DNA of 64,000 nucleotides from Oikopleura dioica (GCA_907165135.1 OU015569.1:3162001-3226000); one strand, 5' to 3'; positions 49,701 to 61,594 are shown, counted from the first letter of the stretch. The notes: a model not told the origin generated them from the sequence alone. Program-made: numbers and translations.

Positions 49701-50263
49701 GAAGAAGTTTGAATAGAAACTCCGCGTGTGCATTTGTGTTTGATGGAAAGAAGTTGTTAGATGATCTGGCAAGGGTAGTCCTCAACTTAGAGGACGCCAT
49801 CTCAGCGAGAAACAGAGGCTAAACAAATATGTATTTACAAATGATGCAAAAAGTCTTCTGAGCGATAAGATTATTTCACCTGAATCCCCGTGTTTTTCGA
49901 ACTGGAGCGAGGATCGACAACCTTAGATCTCAAAACGCGATCATAAGAATTCCATCTGATCCCTTTGCCCGTCACCATGTACGGTTGATTCTGCTTCTTG
50001 TTATAGATGCAAATGTAGTCCTCGTTATGAAGAATCCAGTAGTCTTTGTAATACCTCGAGACCTCCAGAGGCACTTGAAACTCATGCTTGATTTCCAGTT
50101 CCTTTATTTTCTCGAGATCCAAAGCGAAGTGCGAGTCGAATAGGGTTTCAGCCTCTGGCAACCATATTGTATCAGGTCGTTTCCCTACGAGCTTTGTTAA
50201 GCGAGCCTGTAGTTGATTCCTACCTGCTACAATGGCAGCCAGGAAAAATGCAGGAAACTGCAT
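46781..50263 (-). CDS. ENPP-family ectonucleotide pyrophosphatase/phosphodiesterase with extra N-terminal region and GPI-like tail
   Basis: Exons 50263-49880, 49818-49444, 49399-49316 and from 49271 join in phase. ATG 50263 gives a signal peptide (MQFPAFFLAAIVAG). About 240 residues of unknown, Cys-poor sequence follow, ending in furin-like RKKRS and RSKRS. A somatomedin-B-like module comes next (CWCDDKCLERKDCCTDYLTSC). The catalytic domain has ISTDGFR, the nucleophile Thr in PSYPSKTFPNHHTLMTGLYP, LYFDEPDHIGHAFGP, LTTDHGM and NHGWDSKYEG, i.e. the full zinc-binding set. A nuclease-like end (LLEIERLTGMEFL) closes with a hydrophobic tail IAALGSILYLLLLLFL, like a GPI signal. It hydrolyses extracellular nucleotides or lysophospholipids; substrate is not predictable. 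Junctions between 47370 and 46781 are partly unresolved; one (about 47200) fits a GA donor. Confidence 0.82.
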
Positions 50264-51488
50264 CAGGTCTCTATCGTAAAATGGAAGCAGTGGACTCAAT
50301 TTGGAAGATTTTGAAAATCAAATTTACTTTGGGATAAGTCGGAGATACAAGAACCCGCATGAATATTTGATTTTTTATTTGCCAGAAACGATAATTTGCA
50401 TTTACTGCCGATTTTCTAAAATCGTAGATATATTTTAGGATAAGACATCTTTCGTACCCTTTTTGTAGTTAAATTAGTTTACAAGTAGCCATCTAAAATT
50501 ATTTTGAAAACCATCAAAGAACTTTTTCAGTCATCGAGATCCAAAAATAAATTGTCATAAATGAGGAGCAGCTATATTTTTTGTTATTTCTTTTGTCATT
50601 TAATTCTTGCTATTTTTAATTTTCCAAAAATAATATCAAATTGAGCAATTATCGTGAATTTAGGGGAACTCAAAATGATATATTGTTTTACTTGCACCTT
50701 TGTGAATTAACCAATAAACTCAAAATAAACTGAAACTTTTCTTAATTCTGTAAGTCATAATTGCCTTCTGCCTATTACTCATCCGCAAGTTTATCGTTAT
50801 GTTGATAAGCTTAATATATTTTCTGTCAACTTGTCGCCAATTTATTGACTTCTCTCTCTTCTGCGAGATTTGAGCATGCGTCTTTCACGCTATAAATTAT
50901 TCCAGTTAGCAATAAAAGAACACTTCAAAAAATTTAAAAGATTGTTGCATAAGACAAGTCTTTCAAATAACAACCGTTCCGGGACTTCTGTTTGTTTGGT
51001 GCCCAGACGAGAAGTAATTTATTCTTCAATTATCAGTATTAAATAGTCAGAAAGCTAAGGAATGGTAAGCTCAGAGTTGACAGTATATAAAGAAAGCAAC
51101 TCAAGAGTGTTTATAGCGCGTGCTTAAAAATAGCTCCATAGGGCAATCTTAGGTGTCTCCCCACGTGATCGTCGAATTCAAGCTATTTGTTACGAAACAC
51201 TGAATACGATGTACAATGAATAACAAACGATGAATGGTGGATTGCATGATGGATAGCTTGCTTTCGAAGAAGGAAGATTCTTGAGTCGGATGCTCTCGCA
51301 TGCTTGGGAAACCCATGCGGTGAGAGACGCGCCAATTCAACTTTGGACTTTTCGCCACTTTAGGGAGATCCAGTCAAACGCATCGTTGGACTCAAGGAAC
51401 AGTTTCCTTGACTCGCGCTATCTGCATAAAAAGACATTCTACGAGAATCATCGAATCGGAAGCAGAAAAGAAAGAGATCTAAAGGAAG
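50264..51488. other. AT-rich intergenic region, no supported gene
   Basis: About 1.2 kb between divergent genes, strongly AT-rich from about 50330 to 51050. No open frame with features, no tRNA-like fold and no inverted repeat recognised. The last 200 bp (from about 51290) are less AT-rich and open in one frame (51281-51568); they may hold the 5' UTR or a first exon of the next gene. Confidence 0.4.
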
Positions 51489-51975
51489 ATGGTTTCAGAA
51501 TACATTCGCGGTCAGTCCGACTTGCGTGCACTTTCGCTGCTCGAGGAACTAAAGGTTCGTTCAATTAGAATTGGAGACATGAAGGAGTATGGGGGCATTT
51601 TAGTATGTGTTGTTGCAGCAAGACATGCATATTGCCAAACAAGCGATTGAAATCGAAAGATTAAACAAGGAAAATGAAAAGCTTCGCGGAGGTAAGCATT
51701 AATCAATCTTTCCTTCGAATAAAAAAAACTCAAAAGATATAACACGACTAAAAGAAACTCCAAAGGATATTTTGTTCTGCGATGCAGACATGAACTCAGC
51801 ACCAAACTCCCCAAAAGCTGAGCGACGGGAAGAAGACATGAAGTTTAGGTCACCGTCTAATAGTGCCACTCGTTTCTTGTAACAGACCTTGACCGCGTTA
51901 AAGTCCGAAAAGAGCGAGGACGATTCCGAGAGTGATGAGCCAAAGGACAAGTATGAGATGTTCAGAATCTCATGA
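51489..51975 (+). CDS. Small charged coiled-coil protein, unknown
   Basis: Exons 51489-51554, 51619-51691 and 51737-about 51848 join in phase: MVSEYIRGQSDLRALSLLEE, QDMHIAKQAIEIERLNKENE and ITRLKETPKDILFCDADMN. A final exon after TTCTTGTAACAG (from about 51889) carries KSEKSEDDSESDEPKDKYEM and a stop at 51975, but its donor is not resolved to phase. The middle is a short leucine-heptad coiled coil (IEIERLNKENEKL); the end is acidic Ser-rich. No family recognised. Splice sites flanking each exon support transcription on the plus strand. Confidence 0.5.
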
Positions 51976-52168
51976 GTGATTGTACACGTAATGGGAGGCG
52001 AAAATATTTTTATATATTTTTCTGTCCCAATGATGTTCAATAAAAATAACAGTAGAACACACGTTGAACTCTTGTAAAGGAGCTGGTCCCAAAGATGATA
52101 TTTCGATTGAATAAAGAAAAAGGAAAGGGGCTCTTAATTTATATCTTACCAACATATTCGTCTCTCTG

Positions 52169-52360
52169 ATGTCTTACTATAGCTCTATAATAGAGTCCGA
52201 GAAGGAGCAAGAAAACTTGGAGAAGCGTCGTGAAACGGAACAAGAATTGGCGGAAGTTATAAACCCAGCGCATATAAAAGAGGCTAAGGAGAATATCACG
52301 AAATCGATTAGCCAGGCGCTGAACAGAAATATGATTGCGCCTCACCAGGAAAATGATTAG
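52169..52360 (+). CDS. Small 63-aa Glu/Lys-rich ORF, putative
   Basis: A single-exon frame, MSYYSSIIESEKEQENLEKR.., rich in E/K/N with helical character, ending in NRNMIAPHQEND. It lies 190 bp after the preceding small gene and 220 bp before the zinc-finger gene on the same strand. An AATAAA occurs 22 bp after the stop. The amino-acid composition is typical of coding rather than chance ORF, but there is no recognisable family. It could also be a terminal exon of the preceding gene. Confidence 0.4.
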   Translation: MSYYSSIIESEKEQENLEKRRETEQELAEVINPAHIKEAKENITKSISQALNRNMIAPHQEND

Positions 52361-52578
52361 AATTTTTTAATCGTCGAGCAAATAAATATTATTGCACAAA
52401 AACGCCTCTCACTGAGTCTCGATCATTTGTACATGAGAGTCTATAATTTATAGATGATTAAAATTAGAAATGATCAGGAGGCTAAATTCTAACCATTGTT
52501 AAGGAAGAGGTACCAAAATAACTACTAATGACAACTATTAGTGCCTATCTTTTTGTTCTTGCGCCATCATGTGTTTAG

Positions 52579-53600
52579 ATGGCGCGTCCACCACTTCTAT
52601 ATGACCCGACGTTAGCTCGTCAAAATCCACAAGGACCGCCACAAGCAGCTCAGTTCAATCTCAGGAACCCGTTCGCCGTGCAGTCTAACAGGTTCTTGAA
52701 CAATCAGCAAAGTAACTCTCTTGATAATTATTCAATAGGCCAAGCCAGCAGCTGACAGAGGAGGAGAGCAACAATCCAAGACGAGGTCGCTCCGAGTCTC
52801 TTCCAAACACTTCCTTTCCTCCACAGCAAAATACAAGCGAGATCAACTCGCAAATGTACCAGACAACAGCATTCCAACGACGCCACGATCGTCAGGTTGC
52901 TATTTCTCTTTTCTTCCGTCATTAATCATTTTTCAGAGCCTGTCGCGATCAGGCTGCGGTGGCGAGATTCAACAATTCAACCAATATGTCGACAACGGTG
53001 TCTACGACGTAAGTTTCCCATCATTTGAGGCTGCCAAGAGCTTAACTCGCCTTTCAGCAAGTATACGGGTACGGCTTCAACGATAGTTTCAACAACTCTG
53101 TCGATCAACAGGTGAGTGCGCTCAAGTTAGGCAGGGCCCCGTAAAGGCAATCTTAGAACACTCTCCACCCAATGTATCAAACTTGGCAACTGGGACCGAA
53201 TCCGATGGCAGGAAATCAAGATAGCTACGGACAAGCACTGACTCCCAACTCGACGAGTTCTTCGAATCTAGACCCCTCTGGTGACCAGCCGAGGGCGCGA
53301 AAGCTCAACGAAAACTGCAGATGTGCGTACTGCAACAAATGCTTTCAGGTAACTCGATGACAACCCATAATAATGAAATGATTGCTTAAAAACTAGAGCA
53401 CGTGGCATCTGAAGCGACACGAGCGAACGCACACGAACGAAAAGCCCTACAACTGTCAGAACTGCGGGAAGTCTTACTCGGATAACAGCAATTACTCGAA
53501 ACACGTGCGCAAGTGCTTCAGCGGAATAGTTGACAACGACATCATGCCGCAAATGGCGGCGCCTGGATCAATGGGATCCAACGAACCAGGCGCCAACTAG
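52579..53600 (+). CDS. C2H2 zinc-finger protein, two C-terminal fingers
   Basis: ATG 52579 directly follows GTGTTTAG, a splice-acceptor-like site. Exon 1 (52579-52691) joins in phase to exon 2 (from 52739): [20 protein letters not shown] then [20 protein letters not shown]. Several short introns divide a Gln/Asn/Pro/Ser-rich N-terminal region (about 53037 [38 protein letters not shown]). Two fingers follow: C-x2-[13 protein letters not shown] and, after the linker [27 protein letters not shown], whose last ligand is Cys. The linker is a slight variant of TGEKPY. It is likely a nuclear DNA-binding transcription factor; the divergent N-terminus prevents orthologue assignment. Ends GSNEPGAN. Confidence 0.75.
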
Positions 53601-55069
53601 TTGTTGCTTCTCATCACTCCCTGTGCAATCTCGTACATTTTGTGGCAGTAACGTATACTTCAGTGTAAATTCATTCTGTACATAGCGCAATAAAAGCACA
53701 TCCGAAGGGACGCGCTGGAGTGATAAACGCTTCATAAAAGGCGTGTCGAGCAGAAAAAAAAGCAATCAAGGAAGAGTACCAGGGGTTCATTCGTTTACTA
53801 CTTCCAAGTGAGTCATTTCGCGGAAGTTCGTAGCTGGTAGGTCTTTTGGGGGCTTGGAGATGATTACTTCTGATGATCTTCGCGAGCGAGGCATTGAACC
53901 AACCAAGCTTCAATATTTAAATGCATCTTGTTATTACTAGGGATTTACCTCGGGAAAGCCAAAGAGGGCCGATGAGAGCGGAAACTACGCCCTTCACAAT
54001 CAGCCTTTACCTTTCCTCCAATGCAGAAAAATAACAAGAAGAATATTGTCGACAATATCTTAAGTTTAGTACAAGTAAATGTCAGCTATCCTAGCACTTA
54101 CGAACCCATATGAACACAGCGTAGCCAGTTGATCTACAAGGGAAGTATTACTCTCGTTATCTCTATGTTTCCTATTCTGATATGTACTCACATGTGAAAT
54201 ATCATAACTGGAGTTAGAGTTCTTTTACCGCGAATCGCATCTAAGACTCCCAACGGGGGTATATAATTGATTCTAAGGAGCACTGATTACTTTCTTAGAC
54301 TCATTAACGACACGATCTTGTATAGTCGCGGTGCAACAAAGTGAAAAACTCAGTATATTCAAAATCAATACGTTTGAAAAAAGTAATTGAGCTCATGCCT
54401 TGAAAGCTTATGCATTTTATTTTCTTCGGTGTACACTGTACATCCTGAATACTGTATCCTGTTTTGCTGCTGATGCACGTCAAGAAAATTAGAGGCATGA
54501 TGGAACAAGTTAGTTGCCAGTTCCGTCAAGTTCTAATATTATTAGAAGGGAGATATGGTCTCATGAATTTATTATAAAAAGTTTGAAGACTTTTTGTTGT
54601 CGATAAGGGTGGATATTTGAATATTGGGTTGGTGAAACGGAGTGAAAAGAGCAGTTTTTGACATGAGAAGCCTAATATGCATGCAATTATGAAATTTGCA
54701 TGTATATATTGGTTTTAATTTAATACAGACACGTATACGGTATAAAATGGTTATGTATCGTATGTCTCGCCAAATCGGTGGGTTCACGGCCCGGCGCATG
54801 TACATGTTTGGCCAGACAGGCGAGAGGAGACTGTGCGAGGCAGTGTGAGAGGCTTAGGCGATAGGTTAAACCTGCAAGTTACTTGTTCTTGGAGGATGAA
54901 ACCAGTCATCTTTTTTCTGTGTCCGTAAATTTGGGGGAAAACGGGGAATATTACAATATAGTTAATAAATGAGGGCAAGAAGATTAAATATAATACATCT
55001 AACAGAGCTCGGCAGGACCCAGAAATTTGGGAGAATAAGGCGCCTCGCGAGTCAACAACTGGCAACTGA
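53601..55069. other. Intergenic region between convergent zinc-finger and exportin-1 genes
   Basis: About 1.5 kb. It contains the zinc-finger 3' UTR with an AATAAA near 53688, AT-rich unique sequence, and short open frames (53671-53913, 54572-54805, 54784-55077) without features or splice support. No repeat or RNA gene recognised. Confidence 0.4.
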
Positions 55070-58000
55070 TCAGCCATCCATGTTGTCCTCGCGCTCGTGG
55101 GGGTTGAGCACGCCGGGGACGTTCATCTGACGCTTGCGCTTCTCTTCGGCCGCCTGTCGGATCTCCTCTTCTTTCTGGTCGAGGAAAAGGTCGAAGGTGT
55201 TCTCGCCGGCGAACTCGCGAATTTGAATCAGGAAGTCTCGGATGTGCTCGCGGAACAGCGCCAGATCCGAGTTCATCGCGAAGAGGCCTTCCACGAAGAC
55301 CTTGATTTGAGAACTGAAAAATGTCAATTAAAATCTTGGCCATCGAATTTTTTTTCTTACATTTGGAGTGTTTTGAAGTGCTCTTGAAGCAGCTCTGCGA
55401 TGTAGTTCTGGACGAATTCGACGTTCTTTTGCACGATTTCCGCCTTGTTGTTTCGAATCCATTCGGCGTCATTTTCTCGTGTTTCGTTGGGGTAGAGAGG
55501 CACGAACACATGACCGTTCTCAACCGACAACAGAATGTGGCACAAGATCTGGCAGTGCATCGGCAAGCCAGCAATGTGGGTAGTGTCAGTAACCACGCCA
55601 AACACCTAGACAAAACAAAATGTGAAATAGAGTCGATAGCACACCATTTACCTGGCTGATAACTTCCATAAGATAAGTTTTGTAAAACTCCTGTCCTTGG
55701 GCGCCTCTGGACTGGACGTTTTTCAAAAGCTGCAGCATAATATCCAGGCCTGTGTCATTGACGTTTCTCATTGTGTGTTTGAAAGCCCAGACGATTGAGT
55801 CGAGAATGAGCTAAAAATTAAGGTTGAAAGTTAGTAAAAGAGTAAATCCATCTCACCTTGAACATTTGAGGCGGGATTTCGAGGAAAGCGCCGAAGCATC
55901 CCTTGTTTATAGCTTGAATGAGCAAGAAGAAGTTCGTCCTGTGCTCTGGGAACTCTTCGAAGTTCTTATTAATCATCTCGAGCGTGCACTCGAACACGGC
56001 GTCGAGGATCTTTGGAATCTGTGGTGTGATCATTCCCTCCAGACGATTGACGATTGTGGCCATTGTCGAGAGAACTTCAGGTTCTCGAGCTGCCGGGACA
56101 TTCGATCGGTAATCTAATATAAAAGGTTAAGAACGAAGTTTTCTCGTTTTTGTTTCTTACCAAGGAGAACAGCGTCGAGAAGAGGTTCGACAAAGTTATC
56201 AGAAACAAGTCTGGTATCGGTTGTCTTCGATACCCAAAGAGAAATCAGAGTTAGCGTCTCTTTTTACAGTCTTCATCTCTCGGATAATAGGCTGCTTGGT
56301 GACCTGCTCGCCGCCTCGAAGAATCGCGGAGGAAATTGATTCTGAGAGTACTTTATAGACATTCAGAATGTCGAGGAAGATTCGGGCAAGTTGGATAATG
56401 TATTGATGCCCGAGGGACTTGCAGGCGCGGACGTTAGTTCTCAGAATATTGACGATTTCCTTGACGACTTCAAATTCTCGGAGAGACGCAACATCCTTGG
56501 TAGCAGCTAAATGAAATAAGTTAAAGAAAGCAGCTTGAAAAGGGAGAAACCTTGGATGTATCTGTCAAAGGACTCGTTCGGCAGCAACATGTACTGTTCA
56601 ATAAGTCGCTCTTGAGTAACCGCGTCCTGCTGTGAGCTGATCATGATTCCAACGGCTTCGTAAAAGGTATGAATCTGCTGGGGCTGCAAGTCGCAGATAA
56701 TGGAATTGACACCGTTGAGGATTTCCTCGATGAAAGGCATCACCTCGCCCATCTAAAGAGAAGAAGGTAATTGGATGAAAGGGATGCAAATATACCTGGA
56801 TGTGGACAAAGTATCGTTTGCACTTTTGCGAGATCTTGATGAAGGTATCGCAAGCCATGTCCTGGACACCATCGTGCGTTTCGTGCATAAACTCAAAGAG
56901 CTTGTTTACGACGGTTTTCAGGAACTTCCAGTGCGCGCGGAGGAAGCGAGGATACTGGCCAACAACGTACATGATATTCGAGGCAATAATCGCCTTGTTG
57001 TCTTTGCCTCGTTTTTGTTCGCAAAGACCGAGCAAGTCCTTTAGGGTTTTTAAATAAATTGTGGAAGCGATCAATAAATACCTTGATGACTTGAACGAGG
57101 AACTTTTTCTCGGCATCTTCGGTCATTGCGCCTGAAATCGAACCGATGGCCCAGCAGAGCGTGTTGAGATTCTTTCTCGACCACTCGGATTGATCGACCT
57201 GTCGGGCCAGCTTCGAGGTCATGATTGCTTCGGTGTCCTTGTGATCCAAATGCGTCAAGTACACGAGCGTCTCACGCATTGTTTTGTACAGGTTGATGCT
57301 GTCGGTGTCCTTTAACTGTTCGCGAACAACTTCTCCGTTTTCATTTTCGACGACGAGGACTTCTTCCGGCTTCGCCATTCGGGAGATCATGATTTTGCGC
57401 ACTTCTGTGAGCACCGGAAGGTAGAATTGGCGCCGTGGCGGGACATCCTAGACGAACAGATAAAATGCTTGAATGAAAGAATGGGGAATAGGTAGTAGAA
57501 GCGGTAAGATTGTTGGTGGGAAAAGTTGTTATGAGAAAAATGGAAAATGAAGAACTGTTTTTGAATAACGCAAAAAAACACGATGTTAATTGAAATTTAA
57601 AAAGCGCGTGTTTTGTTACCGAGAGCAGCGTGCTACAGAAGTCGCCTCTGATTCCATCACACCAAATATTATCATTAGGGATCTACAGACACATGACGAT
57701 TTAGAATAACAGGAGCTTTTTTCTGGACCTGATTTTTCTACTTACGGGAGTGTTGTTGAAGCCGAGAAGGCCTTGATGGTAGATTTGCTGATTCGAGGGC
57801 GCTTCTTTGTAGAGATCGCCGCTGAGTGAGTGCCAGAACTCGAGGCAGACTTTGAAGACTTCGGTTTCTTCGACTTCGGAGATCTTGACGAGGTAGCGGA
57901 TGCCGTCTAGGAGCTCGGCCTTGCAGCTACGTTCCGCCAGCTCGGCGTAGTTCTTCAAATACGTCTCCAGGAAGAGCGCCAGGTTCTGGATGAACGCTTG

Positions 58001-59290
58001 CTGCGAGTCCTTGCCCTCCTTGTACGCTTTTTTAAGATCAATATCGACCGGGAGCATCTTCTTGAGCTCAGTAATCGTCGCCTGGTACAACTCGACGTAC
58101 TCAGTTTCGTATTCTTTCGCGCTCTCGCCAGTGATGCCCGCGATTTCAGTCAAGCACTTGAGCGATACGTTGCGGAAGTCGGGCACGTTCAGGAAGCGCA
58201 TGATCAATAGCTTGCACACGTCTGTCTTCATCAAGAACCCCATCGGAATCCAGGAGCAGAAGCGTAACAGCGTGTTTAGCGTCGCATCCAGTAATAAGGA
58301 ATTATTAGTGTTGTTCTAAAAAAGGAGATAAGTACTGTTATAGCCTATTACCAGGCAAAAAGTAAGCTTTTTGATCTGTGGCTTTAGCCCGTCGACCTCC
58401 TCCCTCTCTCTATACACCCTTCCACGGGGAGGGTTAAAGACCCCTCATTTTCGTTTGTTACGTACCAGTACGAACATACAGAGCTCGAACACTTGTGAGA
58501 ACTCAGTTGACATCGATCGCTTCAAATGTTGGATCTTGGCCTGGGTCATTTGGCCGGCGGAGTAGTCGAAGACCTCTTCCGAGAGCAGCTTGAGGATCAC
58601 CATGTTGTTGGTGCACAAGCTTTCGCTTGATTTGGAAGCACCGCAAATATCTGAAAAGGGATGAGGACGAGGCAATGGGGGAAGGGGAAGTTACCTGATA
58701 TGAAACTTGGCCAGTTCTGGGGCCATTCTTGTTTCAGCACTTGAACGAGGATCATGTTCAATTTGTTCAAGTAGACTTTTTCGTCTTCGGCCTTTTTCGC
58801 ATCGGAGCTAGAAAATTTGCATCTTTTCTTTTGGCGCTAGAATAGTACCTGATTCCGATAACGAGCTCAACGATGAAATCTTTAATCCCTTCGCACTGGT
58901 TTCGAGGGAGGACCTTCCATCGTGTTTTGATGACTGATTCGAGGATTTGAAGGCCGTAGAACTTTGTCTGTTGGGAGGTGGAGGTCTGCAATGCGCGATT
59001 TTAGAGAAAGCTGGAAGAAAATGGGAAGCGAACCTGGAGAATTTTGTCGACGCGTTGCCAACTGTCGGGGTGGTCCTTGAGCTGGTTTAGGATTTCGTGC
59101 GCTTCTTTGTGGTTTGGTCCTGCATCGTGGTGCAGACAGTGTACAACCTAAGACGATGGGTTAAAATTGGATTTACGGAAAAGAGAATTGAGGATGATGG
59201 AATTGTTACCTGTTCGAGAAGTGGCACATCTAGGTTCGTGTTGAAATCAAGTAGTCGTCTCGCTCCTCCGTTCTGCATGCTGACTGCCAT
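55070..59290 (-). CDS. XPO1: Exportin-1 (CRM1), nuclear export receptor
   Basis: Many-exon HEAT-repeat protein read right to left. Start [20 protein letters not shown] (59290), then [166 protein letters not shown], and the C-terminal [29 protein letters not shown] at 55070. The whole protein parallels human XPO1. It exports leucine-rich-NES cargo and snurportin with RanGTP. The NES-groove Cys (human Cys528, in NTLCWAIGS) that leptomycin B attacks is present. Small introns (about 40-70 bp) were not all phase-checked. Confidence 0.95.
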
Positions 59291-59549
59291 TTTCTAACTC
59301 TAACCGGCTGAGGCAAAAGCCACTTTTTCAAAACGCAAGTCAACGCTTCTGAAAATCACAAAATTGAAAATTCGAATCAATTTTCGTCGTAAATAGAAAG
59401 TACAGTAATGCTCGTGAAGTTTCTTTCTTAAAGAAATTCTCTCTCTTTTAGTCTTCGCCGCAGTCTCTTGCTACAGTAGTATCATCGTCTCTGACTGTAT
59501 CATAATCAAATAAAACAAAAATGATAAACACTTTTTTTCATCGAGATAA

Positions 59550-60036
59550 CATTTAACACTTTAGGACGAGATTTTTGATTGGTTGAGGAAACTGGTTCGG
59601 TCTGGCTTTTACAAAAAGTACAATTATTGTTATCGGCGATGTGCACACGCCTGGGGCGGAGGAGGAGCCTATCAAGCGTGGGAATTTCTTGTTCTTCCAG
59701 GAGAGGAGAGGAAAAGGAGGACTGGTGGAGGAGGAGTCACCGGAGGAAAGGTGATTTAGGAAAGGAAGGGAGGAATTTTTAACTGGGCGATGAGTGGATG
59801 GCCTTCGACTGCGCAGCGCACTTGCCCGTTGCGCGGGGAAATTCCCGCACTCGCTGAAAACTAGTTTGAACCGGTTCGCTCCGGTTCGACAAAACCAGCC
59901 ACCCGTCAACCGTCAGATCCTCCGTCAGAGCATCCACTGGAAGAGCTGAGTGGAAACTCCGACGCTGAGAAATCCATTCGAAGCGGCACTTCCGTTTTTT
60001 CCCTTCTGAAAAATCGCGATCTTTGAATCCAATCAA
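59550..60036 (-). CDS. Possible short gene, unknown product
   Basis: A GC-richer island in AT-rich flanks with overlapping minus-strand open frames (60036-59779 and 59909-59553). The first is Arg/Ser-rich (KRKCRFEWISQRRSFHSALP, DGWLVLSNRSEPVQTSF); the second is Pro/Ser-rich. Neither resembles a known family and no splice structure was settled, so the coding status is doubtful. It could equally be a promoter island. Confidence 0.25.
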
Positions 60037-60040
60037 TTGA

Positions 60041-61594
60041 TTTTAAATCAACATTTATCGAAATTATTTAAAAAATACTATTATTTAAATGTCTTCGAAA
60101 AAAAAAAATTCTTTTAATAAAAAACATTCGTATAGAACACAAACACAGTTAAAATTCTACGATTGATTTAAAAAAGGAAAAGTCCTTTCGAAAGAAGAGT
60201 TTTTATGAAAATTATTATTAATTAATAATTCTATAAAATTATTAAAATTGAATAATAATTAAAAGCCTTATAGATTACAGATCGATAAGCGCGATCACTA
60301 TCTTTGCGAAAAATAAACAAGAGAATTGCTCTTTTAAATTTAAAGACTCTTTTAAGGACAAATTAATAATTTACGCCTTCTGCTCTCTCTCTCTGAAAAT
60401 GCTCATCAGAAAATGCTCTCAGAAAATGTAAATTCTAATGGCGCTAAATTATACTGACCTAGAGCCGCCTCGTGTTGGAATAAAATATTCTTCCGATTCT
60501 ACATTAAATTTCAAAAGATTACCATCGTTGAAAGCATCAAATTTTATGCTCACGTGGCTTTCATTGAGAATTTCTGAATTAAGTTTTCTGAATATTTCAG
60601 AATTCGCCAGTCAGCAATCCAAGCCTGGATTCTCCCCTGGAAAAGTTTATGGAATTTTCCATGTTTTCGAATCATGATTTTATGACGCGTGGTCCTTTAC
60701 TTGTGATTACACTGTGACTCTAGGGTCGGCACCGACCACCATTTTTCATGGTCGTTTTGGTCGGCCGGCTCGGCTTTTTTGGTCGGTCGGTATTTTCAAT
60801 TTTCTGTTCCAATCGAAATTGTCCAACTCTAGGCGAGAATATTCTTTGTTTTTCTAAAGTTTACATCTGTTCGAGGGCTGATGAAGGCTCAATTGTAGCC
60901 GAAACGCGTCCCCAATAAATTATGAATCAAACAAGAATTACCTCGTATAGAGACGAGGAAAATATCATGTATTCTTTCTGAGACAAACATCGTTGATCCA
61001 AAAGTCTTTACTTTTCTTTGTTTGTAGCGGTTGAGTTGGGCAGTATTGTAATAAAATAATTATAATAATATATTTAAATAAGTGGATGTTTACTAGCAGG
61101 ATAGGTCAATAGGGCAGAGTTCGAATATTTTAAAAAGATGGCCACCGACTGCCAGCCATTTTCAAAACCGCAACAAAATTAGCAGTGGCAGATGGCAGTT
61201 GGCAGTCAACTGGCAATAACTTTCGAACCTGCGATAAAGGAAAGTTGTAAAGCAGATTGTTTTAAACTACTTAACAAAGCGGCTAAATTCACCGCTTTAA
61301 GATGCCTCCGTTACATAATGGATAATCCAAAAATGGAGAGCTCTGATTGGCAGAGCGACGCCAGGACGAGCGCCACCGTGATCCACTCTTTTCAGTTTCT
61401 GGGTTTTCTCGACGTTAGTTACAGGTTAGTTAGGGAAAGTTTTTGTACATTATCTCTGTCACATGAAAGTCTACTCAAGAAGGGCTATTACTGAAGGTTC
61501 GTAAGATCATTTCTTCTCCAGAAACAGCGTCAAATCGGGCGAGAATAAGTTGCTTTCGTTGATCTGAAAACTAGCTTCGACGGAAACTTTACCA
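60041..61594. other. AT-rich intergenic region with repeat-like fragments
   Basis: About 1.55 kb. 60040-60340 is extremely AT-rich. At 60720-60731 is CTAGGGTCGGCA, identical to the first 12 bp of the MITE at 329, followed by repeated TGGTCGG/GGTCGGCCGG motifs to about 60800. A ribozyme-like motif lies at 60875-60913 and a hairpin (CCTCGTATAGAGACGAGG) near 60942. Around 61145-61215 are short GGCAGT-type repeats. Open frames at 60438-60677 and 61192-61494 have no support. Confidence 0.45.
60875..60913 (+). ncRNA. Hammerhead-ribozyme-like motif
   Basis: The sequence shows CTGATGA, a hairpin (GGCT..AGCC with a 7-nt loop), GAAAC, palindromic ACGCGT and then GTC, with GGG before and CCC after that could pair as stem I. 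This is the order of a hammerhead core with a self-complementary stem III, as in the short ribozymes of Penelope-like elements. One extra A after CTGATGA is not in the consensus, so activity is doubtful. Confidence 0.3.

Noticed and set aside
61192-61494. 100-aa plus-strand ORF
   Set aside because: Starts inside a short GGCAGT-type repeat and has no recognisable features.
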